A program made the translations under genes and the position numbers. Below are positions 1 through 5,458 of a stretch of DNA of 5,528 bases, piece after piece. Below the pieces are notes generated by a model. It worked only from the letters and a program-made list of their open reading frames with translations. It did not search any database and had not been told where the DNA came from. Numbering within the stretch: position 1 is the first letter of the stretch; every line of letters begins with the position of its first letter. This stretch comes from JBKHYG01 sp046565595 (lineage in GTDB: Bacteria; Actinomycetota; AC-67). The DNA is taken from assembly GCA_046565595.1 (NCBI GenBank), contig JBKHYG010000098.1:1-5528 (forward strand). The letters are read 5' to 3'.

Positions 1-1634
1 TCGGTCAGACGACCGTCGGAGTTCAGGAACCAACTCTGGTTCGAGGTTCCTGGCACCGGCAGGTCATCGAAGTTCATCGCGTAACCCGCGTACGGGTTAC
101 CCGCAACCGTCTGACCTGTCGGCGAGGTTCCAGCTCCGTTATCGAACAGGATCCGGACCTTCGGCTGCTTCTCGAACTCTGCGAGCGCCAAATCGTAGGT
201 CGGCATCAATTGGACGGGATCGACCGGCAAGGTCGCGATCTGATCCTGCGGCAAACCCATCGCGGCTTGGAAGACCACGGGTGCCGCTGCGCGGTTCAGT
301 GCGCTCTTGACGATCGGAGCTTCCTTCGCGACATAGAGCATCAGGAAATCGAACCAACGGTTGTAGGTGTCGGGATGCAACGAGTCGATGTGTGGCCCGT
401 TGGTGAAGGTCGCCCAGATCTTGTCGGTGCCGGTGAAGTTGCGGACCAGCTCTGGGCAGTGTCCGCCGGTCTGCTCGTCTTGCCACTGACATGCAAGGAA
501 GGTCGGGACCTTGATCTTGTTGACGAAGGTCACCGGATCGAGCGGATCTGCGATCTCTGGGCGATAGTGAGTGTTGTCGCGGATCGCCTGCATCAGGTCG
601 GCCGCCTCGTAGTGCAGGGTCTGGTTCTGGGCACAGACGGTGTCACCGGCCTGGATACGATCCCACGCATACCGCTGTCCCTGACCGGGTCCGGCGGGCA
701 CCGCGTCGCGCTGACGGCCAAGCGCCCACTCGACAGCGAAACCGGTGTTCAGGTTGCCGCCGGGATAGAGCGTCGTGGCTGTAGCGTCGATCACCGACAG
801 CGGCGTGATGGCTGCGAGGCTGGGTGGCTGATGCTGCGCGGTGAACAGCTGCGAGATACCCCCGTAGGAGATCCCGAGCATGCCGACCTTGTTGCCCTTG
901 ACCCATGGCTGTCGGGCGACCGTCTCGACGATGTCGTAGCCGTCCAAGCCTTGCAGCGTCTCGAAGAAGTCGAAGGCTCCGCCCGAACAGCCGGTTCCGC
1001 GGATGTTCACATCCACGACCGCGAAGCCCATCAGGTTGGCGAGGATCGCGATGCCGCTCTGCGGACCATCAGGCTTGCCCGTGGCGTAACCGGAGTACTC
1101 GATCAGCGTCGGATAGGGCGGGAGATATGCGGTGCCCGTGCTTGGGAGTTGCGTGCCGTGAGGCAGTCCGGGCTGGCCCGCAGGAGAGGTCGGCGGGTGC
1201 ACCGTGTACGCGAGCTTGGTTCCGTCACGAGTGGTCAGATAGCCGTAGCCGCTGGACGGCATCGACTGCTGATAGATGTTCGGGTTCCACGGGGCCGGAG
1301 AGGCATCGTGCACCTGGACAGGCGCCGAGGTCTCGCCCTCTGACTCGACCGTATATCCCAGGTCTGGTGCGACCTTGCGGAACAGGGTCCCGCCTAGAGG
1401 ATTAGCGGTGCGCGTCTCTACGACCGCGCCGTCGGGGTCAAGCAGGTTTACCGCAGCACCGGGCGTCAGACCGGTCACATAGACCTGCTCGACGCTTCCG
1501 ACGACGGTCATGCCGGAGGTCGATGCGGATGCGGTCACGCCGGATAGCGATCCGGCGATCAGACCGGCGCCGAGGATGCCTGCGACGAGGCGAGGCCTCT
1601 TGCTGTTCGGAACGGTGGTCGAGCGGTGGAACAT
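1..1634 (-). CDS. Secreted CocE/NonD-family alpha/beta hydrolase (X-Pro dipeptidyl-peptidase S15-like), C-terminus off the left edge
   Basis: The reading frame is open for 544 codons from the ATG at 1634-1632 to the window edge. AGGAG lies 6 nt before this ATG, which fixes the start. Residues 1-37 form a Sec-type signal peptide: a basic start with K12, R13 and R15, a hydrophobic core at about 17-33, and likely cleavage after ASA at 35-37. Residues 42-110 look like a small beta-rich Ig-like segment (VYVTGLTPGA, then GGTLFRKV). The catalytic domain starts near 120. The nucleophile elbow is GISYGG with Ser256. IRGTGCSGG (211-219) matches the DxRG(T)xxSxG region of this family. Asp386 in CQWQDEQTGGH and His415 in NGPH are the likely acid and base; their 29-residue spacing resembles cocaine esterase. 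Tyr180 or Tyr183 may form the oxyanion hole. Four cysteines (216, 334, 382, 393) could form disulfides outside the cell. Family members cleave esters, amides or X-Pro peptides; the substrate cannot be read here. The C-terminal jelly-roll domain expected in the family is not in view. Confidence 0.93.
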   Translation of the reverse strand, partial: MFHRSTTVPNSKRPRLVAGILGAGLIAGSLSGVTASASTSGMTVVGSVEQVYVTGLTPGAAVNLLDPDGAVVETRTANPLGGTLFRKVAPDLGYTVESEGETSAPVQVHDASPAPWNPNIYQQSMPSSGYGYLTTRDGTKLAYTVHPPTSPAGQPGLPHGTQLPSTGTAYLPPYPTLIEYSGYATGKPDGPQSGIAILANLMGFAVVDVNIRGTGCSGGAFDFFETLQGLDGYDIVETVARQPWVKGNKVGMLGISYGGISQLFTAQHQPPSLAAITPLSVIDATATTLYPGGNLNTGFAVEWALGRQRDAVPAGPGQGQRYAWDRIQAGDTVCAQNQTLHYEAADLMQAIRDNTHYRPEIADPLDPVTFVNKIKVPTFLACQWQDEQTGGHCPELVRNFTGTDKIWATFTNGPHIDSLHPDTYNRWFDFLMLYVAKEAPIVKSALNRAAAPVVFQAAMGLPQDQIATLPVDPVQLMPTYDLALAEFEKQPKVRILFDNGAGTSPTGQTVAGNPYAGYAMNFDDLPVPGTSNQSWFLNSDGRLT

Positions 1635-1864
1635 CCGTCACTCCTGGTGTGGGTTTCGCGACCTCGAGGGTCGCCGATATGCCTGTCACCCAACCGATTC
1701 GACGGCAGGGTCGGAACTCCTGCCCTGCTTGCGGAGCCGGCTGGGCCGCCTGTCAGCCGATGTGCCTGGTCCCGAGCAGATCATCAGCCAGGTGACCCGT
1801 CCGCACGCACTCCGGTCGTCCTTCGTGATCGGTGCGAGCCGCTCTCGATCTTGATGTGGTGGTG

Positions 1865-1938
1865 GGTCCATGGGCAGGTCTTGGGCAGTCGACGCCATCG
1901 CGAGATGCCTTGACCCTGCGCCCACGGACCATGTGGGC
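1865..1938 (+). promoter_or_regulatory. Overlapping inverted repeats, possible alternative hairpins in the leader of the membrane protein gene
   Basis: The arm at 1865-1880 (GGTCCATGGGCAGGTC) can pair with 1912-1930 with one mismatch and small bulges; the reverse complement of the second arm reads GGTCCGTGGGCGCAGGGTC. Part of that second arm, GCCCAC at 1920-1925, can instead pair perfectly with GTGGGC at 1933-1938 across a 7-base loop. The two pairings exclude each other. If transcription of the 2027 gene starts upstream of 1865 this would be an attenuator-like leader; if not, the repeats could be protein-binding sites. The pairing is seen directly; any regulatory role is inference. Confidence 0.3.
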
Positions 1939-2000
1939 ATGCGTTCTTTCCGTCGCTGGCGTGTGCGCACGAAACAGGCGTCGCGTCGACGGGGCGCAAG

Positions 2001-2011
2001 TTGCAGTGCAA
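2001..2011. promoter_or_regulatory. Short palindrome before the ribosome site of the membrane protein gene
   Basis: TTGCA-G-TGCAA is a perfect 5-base dyad around a central G. It ends 4 nt before the GGAG ribosome-binding motif at 2016-2019. Its position would suit an operator or an RBS-proximal hairpin, but it is short enough to occur by chance. Confidence 0.2.
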
Positions 2012-2026
2012 GAACGGAGATCGAGA

Positions 2027-2539
2027 ATGACTTCAGGGAACCACGAACTGGCGGTGTCCGACTACCAGGCCAGGAGAGCCGAGATCGATCGTAGATCACA
2101 GGATCAGTTCGTCCTCTTGGCGCTCAACCTCACTATCGCCGCTGCGGCCGTTGAATTCGTGTCGGATCCCCGTATGGCTCTGTTCCTGGTCCCGGTCTCG
2201 GCAGCCAACGGACTGCTGTTCGCAGACCATGGACGGGTGATCGACGCCCTGGGCAGGTACATCAGTGATCTGGCCCAAACGGTCCCTAAGCAAGAGCATC
2301 CCATCTGGGGTTGGGACACCGACCCGAGGAGGAGGCCACCCCGCCGGTGGCGGTCGCTGGATTACTTCCTCCCGTTGTTCATCAGCCTCTGCCTGCCGGC
2401 GATCGGAGCCCTGGTCATCACATTCAGTGAGATCGAGAGAGCGGGGTGCGCCTTCGCAGCAGCCTGGTTCACCTGCCTCGCTCTGGCGGTCATACTGCTG
2501 GTGCGCCTCGGTGCTCTCGTGTTTCCTCGAGGTGGCTGA
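2027..2539 (+). CDS. Small four-pass membrane protein of unknown function
   Basis: The protein has 170 residues. The frame is open further upstream to an ATG at 1832, but GGAG at 2016-2019, 7 nt before the ATG at 2027, supports the shorter form, and the extra 65 residues look non-coding. Predicted membrane segments are about 28-45, 49-65, 111-133 and 141-165. A charged N-terminus (YQARRAEIDRRSQDQF, 13-28) precedes the first segment. The loop at 66-110 carries the DHGRVIDALGRYI stretch and an Arg/Pro-rich end (DPRRRPPRRWR). The plan of a charged Y..R.EI..R..DQ start, a paired TM1/TM2, then a polar helix resembles small uncharacterised actinobacterial membrane proteins, but I do not recognise a named family. 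It lies 149 nt upstream of the sigma factor gene on the same strand. An accessory role in the same envelope response is inference only. Confidence 0.85.
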   Translation: MTSGNHELAVSDYQARRAEIDRRSQDQFVLLALNLTIAAAAVEFVSDPRMALFLVPVSAANGLLFADHGRVIDALGRYISDLAQTVPKQEHPIWGWDTDPRRRPPRRWRSLDYFLPLFISLCLPAIGALVITFSEIERAGCAFAAAWFTCLALAVILLVRLGALVFPRGG

Positions 2540-2573
2540 TCCCTCCTCTGGCGATCCACAACCAGATCGGAAC

Positions 2574-2594
2574 GCCCCATCGGGGCACTGCCCC
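2574..2594 (+). terminator. GC-rich hairpin set after the membrane protein gene, possible terminator or attenuator
   Basis: Three consecutive blocks read GCCCC (2574-2578), GGGGC (2582-2586) and GCCCC (2590-2594), separated by ATC and ACT. The middle block can pair perfectly with either neighbour, giving two exclusive 5-bp hairpins. They begin 34 nt past the stop codon. There is no T-run after them, so a classical intrinsic terminator is not supported, though T-poor hairpin terminators have been proposed in actinobacteria. Confidence 0.35.
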
Positions 2595-2630
2595 GGATAC
2601 GTCCAGGTGCGCCAGCCCCGGCCTGTCCGC

Positions 2631-2636
2631 TACATT
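2631..2636 (+). promoter_or_regulatory. Possible -10 element of the sigma factor gene
   Basis: TACATT fits the TAnnnT pattern of housekeeping -10 boxes and would place the transcript start near 2643, about 46 nt before the ATG. No convincing -35 box is seen 16-18 nt upstream (the bases there are near TGCGCC). This is a weak candidate. Confidence 0.2.
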
Positions 2637-2647
2637 TTCATGCGTAT

Positions 2648-2673
2648 CCGGTTCAAGCGGCCTACCGAACCGG
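2648..2673. promoter_or_regulatory. 7-bp inverted repeat just upstream of the sigma factor ribosome site
   Basis: CCGGTTC (2648-2654) and GAACCGG (2667-2673) are exact reverse complements with a 12-base spacer. The repeat ends 5 nt before the GGGAGGG ribosome-binding motif at 2679-2685. It could be an operator for autoregulation or an RNA hairpin that affects translation start. The symmetry is seen; the role is inferred. Confidence 0.35.
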
Positions 2674-2688
2674 GCAACGGGAGGGACC

Positions 2689-3651
2689 ATGATGGACGCG
2701 TTGGGCGACGGCGAGGTGTCGGCGTACCGGCTCGCCCGTCGTGATTCCGCCGCGACCGCCGAAGAGATCTTCCGCAAGCACCACCGAGACATCACCCGGT
2801 ACATCTCGTCGAGGTTCCATGCCGACATCGCTGACGATGTCGCCTCCGCGGTCTATCTGAAGATCCTCGAGGGTCGCTTCCAGGGCCCCGGGCTGCCGAC
2901 ATGGCCGTGGCTGCGGGTCGTGGCGACCAATGCGGCGATCGATCTCCTGCGCGCGTCGAAGTCAGACCGCCAAGAGGCCCTCACCGTTGACCTGGCTGAT
3001 CATGGGGACACCGAAGGTCAACTGACATCCCGCATCGACCTCGATCGCGCACTGAAGGACCTGCGCAGGGTCGAGAGGGACGCCGTGTTGGCGCTGCCTT
3101 CTGGGTACCGTCCGTCAGATGTGGCGGATCACCACGGACGCACCGTCAGCGCGATCCACAGCATCACCAAGCGCACCAAGGCCAGGCTGCGCGTCATGCT
3201 CGAGGTGACGACAGGCGCTGCGGCACTGCTCGGTGCGCGCGTGCGCCGCTGGTTCGGGTTCGGACCTCCGCCAGGAGCGGAGGCTCTGCTGCACGCGGCA
3301 GCCGTCGTAGCCCTCGTCATGGTCCCCTCGACCACGATCGCCCATGCAGATGTTTTCCCGACCCAGCCGCAAACAGGCAAGGTCGTTCCCTCCATTGAAA
3401 GTGTCGGCAGGATTGCGGTGTGGAGCGCAGGAGGCCGCCTCGAGATGAGTGTCCTACCCGATGCGGGATCCCCCGCAGCCCTACAGGTAAACAGCACGCC
3501 CGGGGCGACCATCCCTCGCAAGATTGTCTTCCAGGAGCCGACATTCGATACGCCGCTCGGCCCCGTAGGTGGCGGGCGGACAGAGGCGGACTGCGTCTCA
3601 AGGGGCTATGAGACCTTGGGGAACTGGCTGGATGATGCCGGGCTGTGCTGA
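2689..3651 (+). CDS. ECF-type sigma factor fused to a membrane segment and an exported C-terminal tail
   Basis: The protein has 320 residues, versus about 160-210 for a plain ECF sigma factor. GGGAGGG at 2679-2685 precedes paired ATG codons at 2689 and 2692; the second has the better spacing, so the true start may be one codon later. The frame is open to 2446, but that extension overlaps the upstream gene and lacks coding character. Sigma region 2 spans about 26-93, with the promoter-opening helix TWPWLRVVATNAAIDLLRAS (71-90). Region 4 spans about 117-170, with the helix-turn-helix GYRPSDVADHHGRTVSAIHS (139-158) and a basic end. A single hydrophobic stretch at about 199-219 (LLHAAAVVALVMVPS) follows, ending in AHA/DV, which also resembles a signal-peptidase site. 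The last 100 residues should be outside the membrane and contain two cysteines (302, 320). Such fusions suggest that an envelope signal controls or releases the sigma domain, as in known sigma fusions with built-in anti-sigma or sensor parts. The signal and the target promoters are unknown. Confidence 0.88.
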   Translation: MMDALGDGEVSAYRLARRDSAATAEEIFRKHHRDITRYISSRFHADIADDVASAVYLKILEGRFQGPGLPTWPWLRVVATNAAIDLLRASKSDRQEALTVDLADHGDTEGQLTSRIDLDRALKDLRRVERDAVLALPSGYRPSDVADHHGRTVSAIHSITKRTKARLRVMLEVTTGAAALLGARVRRWFGFGPPPGAEALLHAAAVVALVMVPSTTIAHADVFPTQPQTGKVVPSIESVGRIAVWSAGGRLEMSVLPDAGSPAALQVNSTPGATIPRKIVFQEPTFDTPLGPVGGGRTEADCVSRGYETLGNWLDDAGLC

Positions 3652-3666
3652 CCTGAGCGTCAGAAA
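3644..3666. terminator. Small hairpin at the tail-to-tail gene junction
   Basis: CTGAC and GTCAG form a 5-bp stem around a 6-base loop between the two convergent stop codons. The stem covers both stops and would work on either strand. It is short and lacks a T-run, so a bidirectional terminator role is only a possibility. Confidence 0.2.
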
Positions 3667-4013
3667 CCGTTCGGAAGCGGTACGGTCACCTGCACCCAGA
3701 TGAAGTGCGGCCCGATCAGAGGCCGAGTGTGGGTCAGCGTTACCGTCGTACCGAATCCCGGAGGTCGGTTAACGGGCGAACACCACTCCTCGTAGTCGCT
3801 CCCGGCAACGGGGAGATCGTACCGGGCACGGAAACAGGGATCGTAGGCACGCGCCGTCCCTGGTAGCGCCGCAAGAAGGATCGCCGCCAAGATCGCCCTG
3901 ACCCTGGGCCTGCATCGCTTCCCGCCTTCCCAGCCCGTCGTCGATCGCCATTGCTGCATGTCTATCAAACGCCACCAACGAGACGAAGTGGGCACTCCGT
4001 CAGCCGACCTCAT
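3660..4013 (-). CDS. Small predicted secreted protein
   Basis: The protein has 117 residues from the ATG at 4013-4011, which has GAGGG 6 nt upstream. A second in-frame ATG (residue 19, at 3959-3957) would give a more usual 38-residue signal peptide but lacks a good ribosome site, so the start is open. The basic stretch KRCRPRVR (32-39) precedes a hydrophobic core (AILAAILLAALPG, 40-52). ARA at 54-56 fits signal peptidase I, leaving a mature protein of about 61 residues beginning YDPCF. The mature part has two cysteines (60 and 78) that could form one disulfide, an acidic aromatic patch (DYEEW, 73-77) and a beta-prone C-terminus (TTVTLTH, then FIWVQVTV). I do not recognise the family. It converges on the sigma factor gene with 8 nt between stop codons, so it is not in the same operon; a link through the exported sigma tail is inference. 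Confidence 0.6.
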   Translation of the reverse strand: MRSADGVPTSSRWWRLIDMQQWRSTTGWEGGKRCRPRVRAILAAILLAALPGTARAYDPCFRARYDLPVAGSDYEEWCSPVNRPPGFGTTVTLTHTRPLIGPHFIWVQVTVPLPNGF

Positions 4014-4202
4014 GTCGGACCCTCGGTCATCCAGTTGGCCGGCGGGCCCAAGGACGAATCCAGGTGCGATGGACCGGACATTGACACTCCGATTCAGAAA
4101 GCATCGACCAGACCGAATGGTGTTGGAACTCGGCTCTTCTGTCCGACGCGTGGATCGAACTGCTCCTCATGGATCGGAAGGAGGAAGGGCTCTCTTCCCA
4201 GC

Positions 4203-4382
4203 TCAACCGCCGTCCCGAGCCCGCTTCCCTATCCGCGGCAGTTCTCCCAGCTCCTGAGTCTTATCGCGAAGGATCGCGTGGGCGAACACGTTGCGTGCAA
4301 AGGCAAGCAGGTCTAGTGAATTGAAAACGAACAGGAAGCTCAGAGAGATGAACACCCATCGCTCAACATTCTCAGATGCCAA
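4203..4382 (-). CDS. Candidate small membrane protein with non-ATG start, downstream of the TIR gene
   Basis: On the minus strand the frame is open between an in-frame stop at 4403-4401 and TGA at 4205-4203. A TTG at 4382-4380 would give 59 residues; a GTG nine codons later is the other option. Neither has a strong ribosome site. The translation has protein-like character: an amphipathic start (ASENVERW), a hydrophobic stretch of about 19 residues (VFISLSFLFVFNSLDLLAF), then a polar basic tail (RDKTQELGELPRIGKRARDG). Third-position GC is about two thirds by my count. It begins 96 nt past the TIR stop on the same strand, but hairpins lie between. It could be a partner of the TIR protein, the remnant of a larger gene, or chance. 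I recognise no family. Confidence 0.3.
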   Translation of the reverse strand: MASENVERWVFISLSFLFVFNSLDLLAFARNVFAHAILRDKTQELGELPRIGKRARDGG

Positions 4383-4418
4383 TTCCGGCTCGCCTGGGAA
4401 TCACGGGCCTTTCCACCG

Positions 4419-4438
4419 TTCGCCGAGGACTCGGCGAA
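4419..4438. terminator. Strong inverted repeat after the TIR gene, likely T-less terminator hairpin
   Basis: TTCGCCGAG and CTCGGCGAA are exact 9-base reverse complements separated by two bases, so a folded RNA would have an 8-bp stem with a 4-base loop. It lies 40 nt past the TIR stop codon. This is the cleanest hairpin in the window. No T-run follows on either strand, so termination, transcript protection or a protein-binding dyad all remain possible. Confidence 0.5.
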
Positions 4439-4443
4439 GGCCG

Positions 4444-4461
4444 GCCCCTGCTGGGCGGGGC
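4444..4461. repeat. Second inverted repeat between the TIR stop and the main hairpin
   Basis: GCCCC (4444-4448) and GGGGC (4457-4461) pair across an 8-base loop. It starts 17 nt past the TIR stop and stands next to the stronger repeat at 4419-4438, so the two could act as a tandem terminator for the TIR transcript. Confidence 0.3.
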
Positions 4462-4478
4462 AACATTGGGCGGGGGAG

Positions 4479-5291
4479 CTAATCGTCCTCATCCTCGGCC
4501 TTGGGTTGCGCCAACGCTGATCGGACAAAGTAGTCAATCTGATCCTGCTGACGCCGTACGCGTGCGAAGCGCCAGATTCGCATAACAACCCGTTGTAGCT
4601 CAGCAAAGGAGGCATGGATGTCCGCATTTTCGTCTCCTGCAAGCAACTCGCCGAGATCAGCGGTCGCCCGCCTGAGTGCAGCGGCGTAGCCTGGCGGCAG
4701 AGCACGGACGGGCCCGACCGCCCTCCGCGCCCTCCGATCGGCTTCACGAACGTATGTCACAATCTCTTCTAAGAGATCTCGTTCGCTTCTCGGATTGTCG
4801 ATGGTTTCGGACTGGCCGGACTTGAGGATTTCCTGTATGTCCGTGTCCAACTCGGGCCAGCATCGATCGAAGGATCTTTGCAACAGAGACTCGCCAAGGG
4901 GAATTGCGCACTGCGAGTTGACCATCGCCACAACCCTTTCCATCTCGTCGCGGCAATAGGGCGCATTCTGGAACAGCGCTAACGGGTTGGACACATCCGT
5001 CGGCTGGAGGTCGAACAGGAGAGCGCACACCCGGGCCTCCGATAATTCCTTGAAGAGGGCGCCTGCTTCAAAGAGAATCCAGGGCGAGTCTAAATTCTCG
5101 CGGGTTAGACAGACGAGACCGACCTTTGCCTCTAGCTCAGAGCCGATACTGGCTGACCAGGACGTTCCTGGCTCGATATCTGAGCTAATGAAGGGCTCCG
5201 CCGCCTGTATCACGGACGGAAGCCAAGATGCAATCGCATTTGCGAGACGCTTACTCGACTCGCCAGACCAAGAGATGAAAACCTTCGCCAT
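4479..5291 (-). CDS. TIR-domain protein, likely NAD-hydrolysing immune effector
   Basis: The protein has 270 residues from the ATG at 5291-5289. An upstream in-frame ATG (5357) would add 22 residues, but the chosen start places the first TIR strand (AKVFISWSG) at the N-terminus, as is usual, and GGGGA lies 3 nt before it. The TIR domain covers about 1-155: VFISWSGESS (4-13), the loop region PFISSDIEPGTSWS (33-46), then LVCLTRENLDSPWILFEAGAL (59-79). Glu75 in WILFEAGAL aligns with the catalytic glutamate of NADase TIR domains. The stretch PLALFQN with WPELDTDIQEI (145-155) continues the pattern seen in this bacterial TIR group. Residues about 166-260 are charged and mostly helical, may mediate oligomerisation or sensing, and have no family I recognise; the end is acidic (EDEDD). 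Bacterial TIR proteins often deplete NAD or make cyclic ADP-ribose signals during phage defence. Two 60-base samples inside the gene are 47-48% GC, against 73% for a sample in the sigma gene, which suggests transfer. Confidence 0.93.
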   Translation of the reverse strand: MAKVFISWSGESSKRLANAIASWLPSVIQAAEPFISSDIEPGTSWSASIGSELEAKVGLVCLTRENLDSPWILFEAGALFKELSEARVCALLFDLQPTDVSNPLALFQNAPYCRDEMERVVAMVNSQCAIPLGESLLQRSFDRCWPELDTDIQEILKSGQSETIDNPRSERDLLEEIVTYVREADRRARRAVGPVRALPPGYAAALRRATADLGELLAGDENADIHASFAELQRVVMRIWRFARVRRQQDQIDYFVRSALAQPKAEDEDD

Positions 5292-5341
5292 GTTTCCCCG
5301 AAAAATCAATCCCGACCCGCATGGAAGCGACGGAGGGGTAA

Positions 5342-5458
5342 GTGCTCGAACGCGCACTCGCGGGGCCAGTTGCTCGGCTGGCCGGAACTTCGCACTACCT
5401 GATGTCTGAGTTCACCACCCGTGCCACCGATTGGCTTCGGGAGTTATGCCACACCTGA
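5342..5458 (+). CDS. Very small candidate ORF (38 aa), GTG start, divergent from the TIR gene
   Basis: A GTG at 5342 is preceded by GGAGG with 5 nt spacing, and the frame runs to TGA at 5456-5458. The product would be a 38-residue peptide (starts MLERALAGPVARLAG, ends DWLRELCHT) with an amphipathic helical look. About two thirds of third positions are G or C. The ribosome site is the main support; length and lack of a recognised family keep confidence low. It would lie 50 nt from the TIR start, in the opposite direction. Confidence 0.2.
   Translation: MLERALAGPVARLAGTSHYLMSEFTTRATDWLRELCHT

Larger units (their letters stand above)
1635..2026. other. Divergent intergenic region between the hydrolase and the four-pass membrane protein genes
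   Basis: These 392 bases separate two divergently read genes and should hold both promoters. I found no convincing gene: the ATG-started frames here give Arg/Ser/Pro-rich low-order proteins without domains. I could not place a clear -35/-10 pair on either strand. The region does hold several inverted repeats: GCAGGG/CCCTGC (1705-1710 and 1723-1728), a larger two-state structure at 1865-1938, the 8-base palindrome GTGCGCAC (1963-1970), and TTGCA-G-TGCAA (2001-2011) just before the ribosome site of the membrane protein gene. Confidence 0.6.
4014..4478. other. Region between the secreted protein and TIR genes, mostly without a clear gene
   Basis: These 465 bases lack a convincing ATG-started gene. 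Plus-strand frames give Arg/Ser/Pro-rich proteins with no domain. The stretch contains a perfect TTGACA (4081-4086, plus strand) with no matching -10 box, a minus-strand non-ATG frame of interest at 4203-4382, and two hairpins (4419-4438 and 4444-4461) just past the end of the TIR gene. Base composition is mixed rather than uniformly GC-rich, which would fit a junction between native and acquired DNA. Confidence 0.5.

Noticed and set aside
210..1343. A 377-codon plus-strand open frame
   Set aside because: It lies antisense to the hydrolase, whose frame has a signal peptide, the GISYGG elbow and a well-placed ribosome site. The antisense translation is Arg/Gly/Val-rich without domains.
1832..2026. 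Upstream extension of the four-pass membrane protein
   Set aside because: The extra 65 residues lack membrane or domain character, and GGAG sits just before the ATG at 2027.
1686..2099. A 137-codon minus-strand frame across the divergent region
   Set aside because: It overlaps the start of the membrane protein gene, is Arg/Ser/Pro-rich, and shows no domain or ribosome site.
2569..2603. ECF-type promoter (GGAAC and CGTC) before the sigma gene, suggesting autoregulation
   Set aside because: The spacing is 26 nt, against the usual 16-17 nt for ECF promoters.
2446..2688. Upstream extension of the sigma factor
   Set aside because: It overlaps the end of the membrane protein gene in another frame. 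The GGGAGGG motif and the sigma region 2 start fit the ATG pair at 2689/2692.
4081..4086. Perfect TTGACA -35 box, plus strand
   Set aside because: No TAnnnT-like box 16-18 nt downstream and no plus-strand gene for it to drive.
3951..4316. A 121-codon plus-strand frame
   Set aside because: Low-order composition, overlap with the secreted protein start, and no domain; probably chance in GC-rich DNA.
5292..5357. 22-residue N-terminal extension of the TIR protein
   Set aside because: TIR domains of this type begin at the first beta strand; the extension (rich in Pro/Gly/Ser) has no clear signal or domain.
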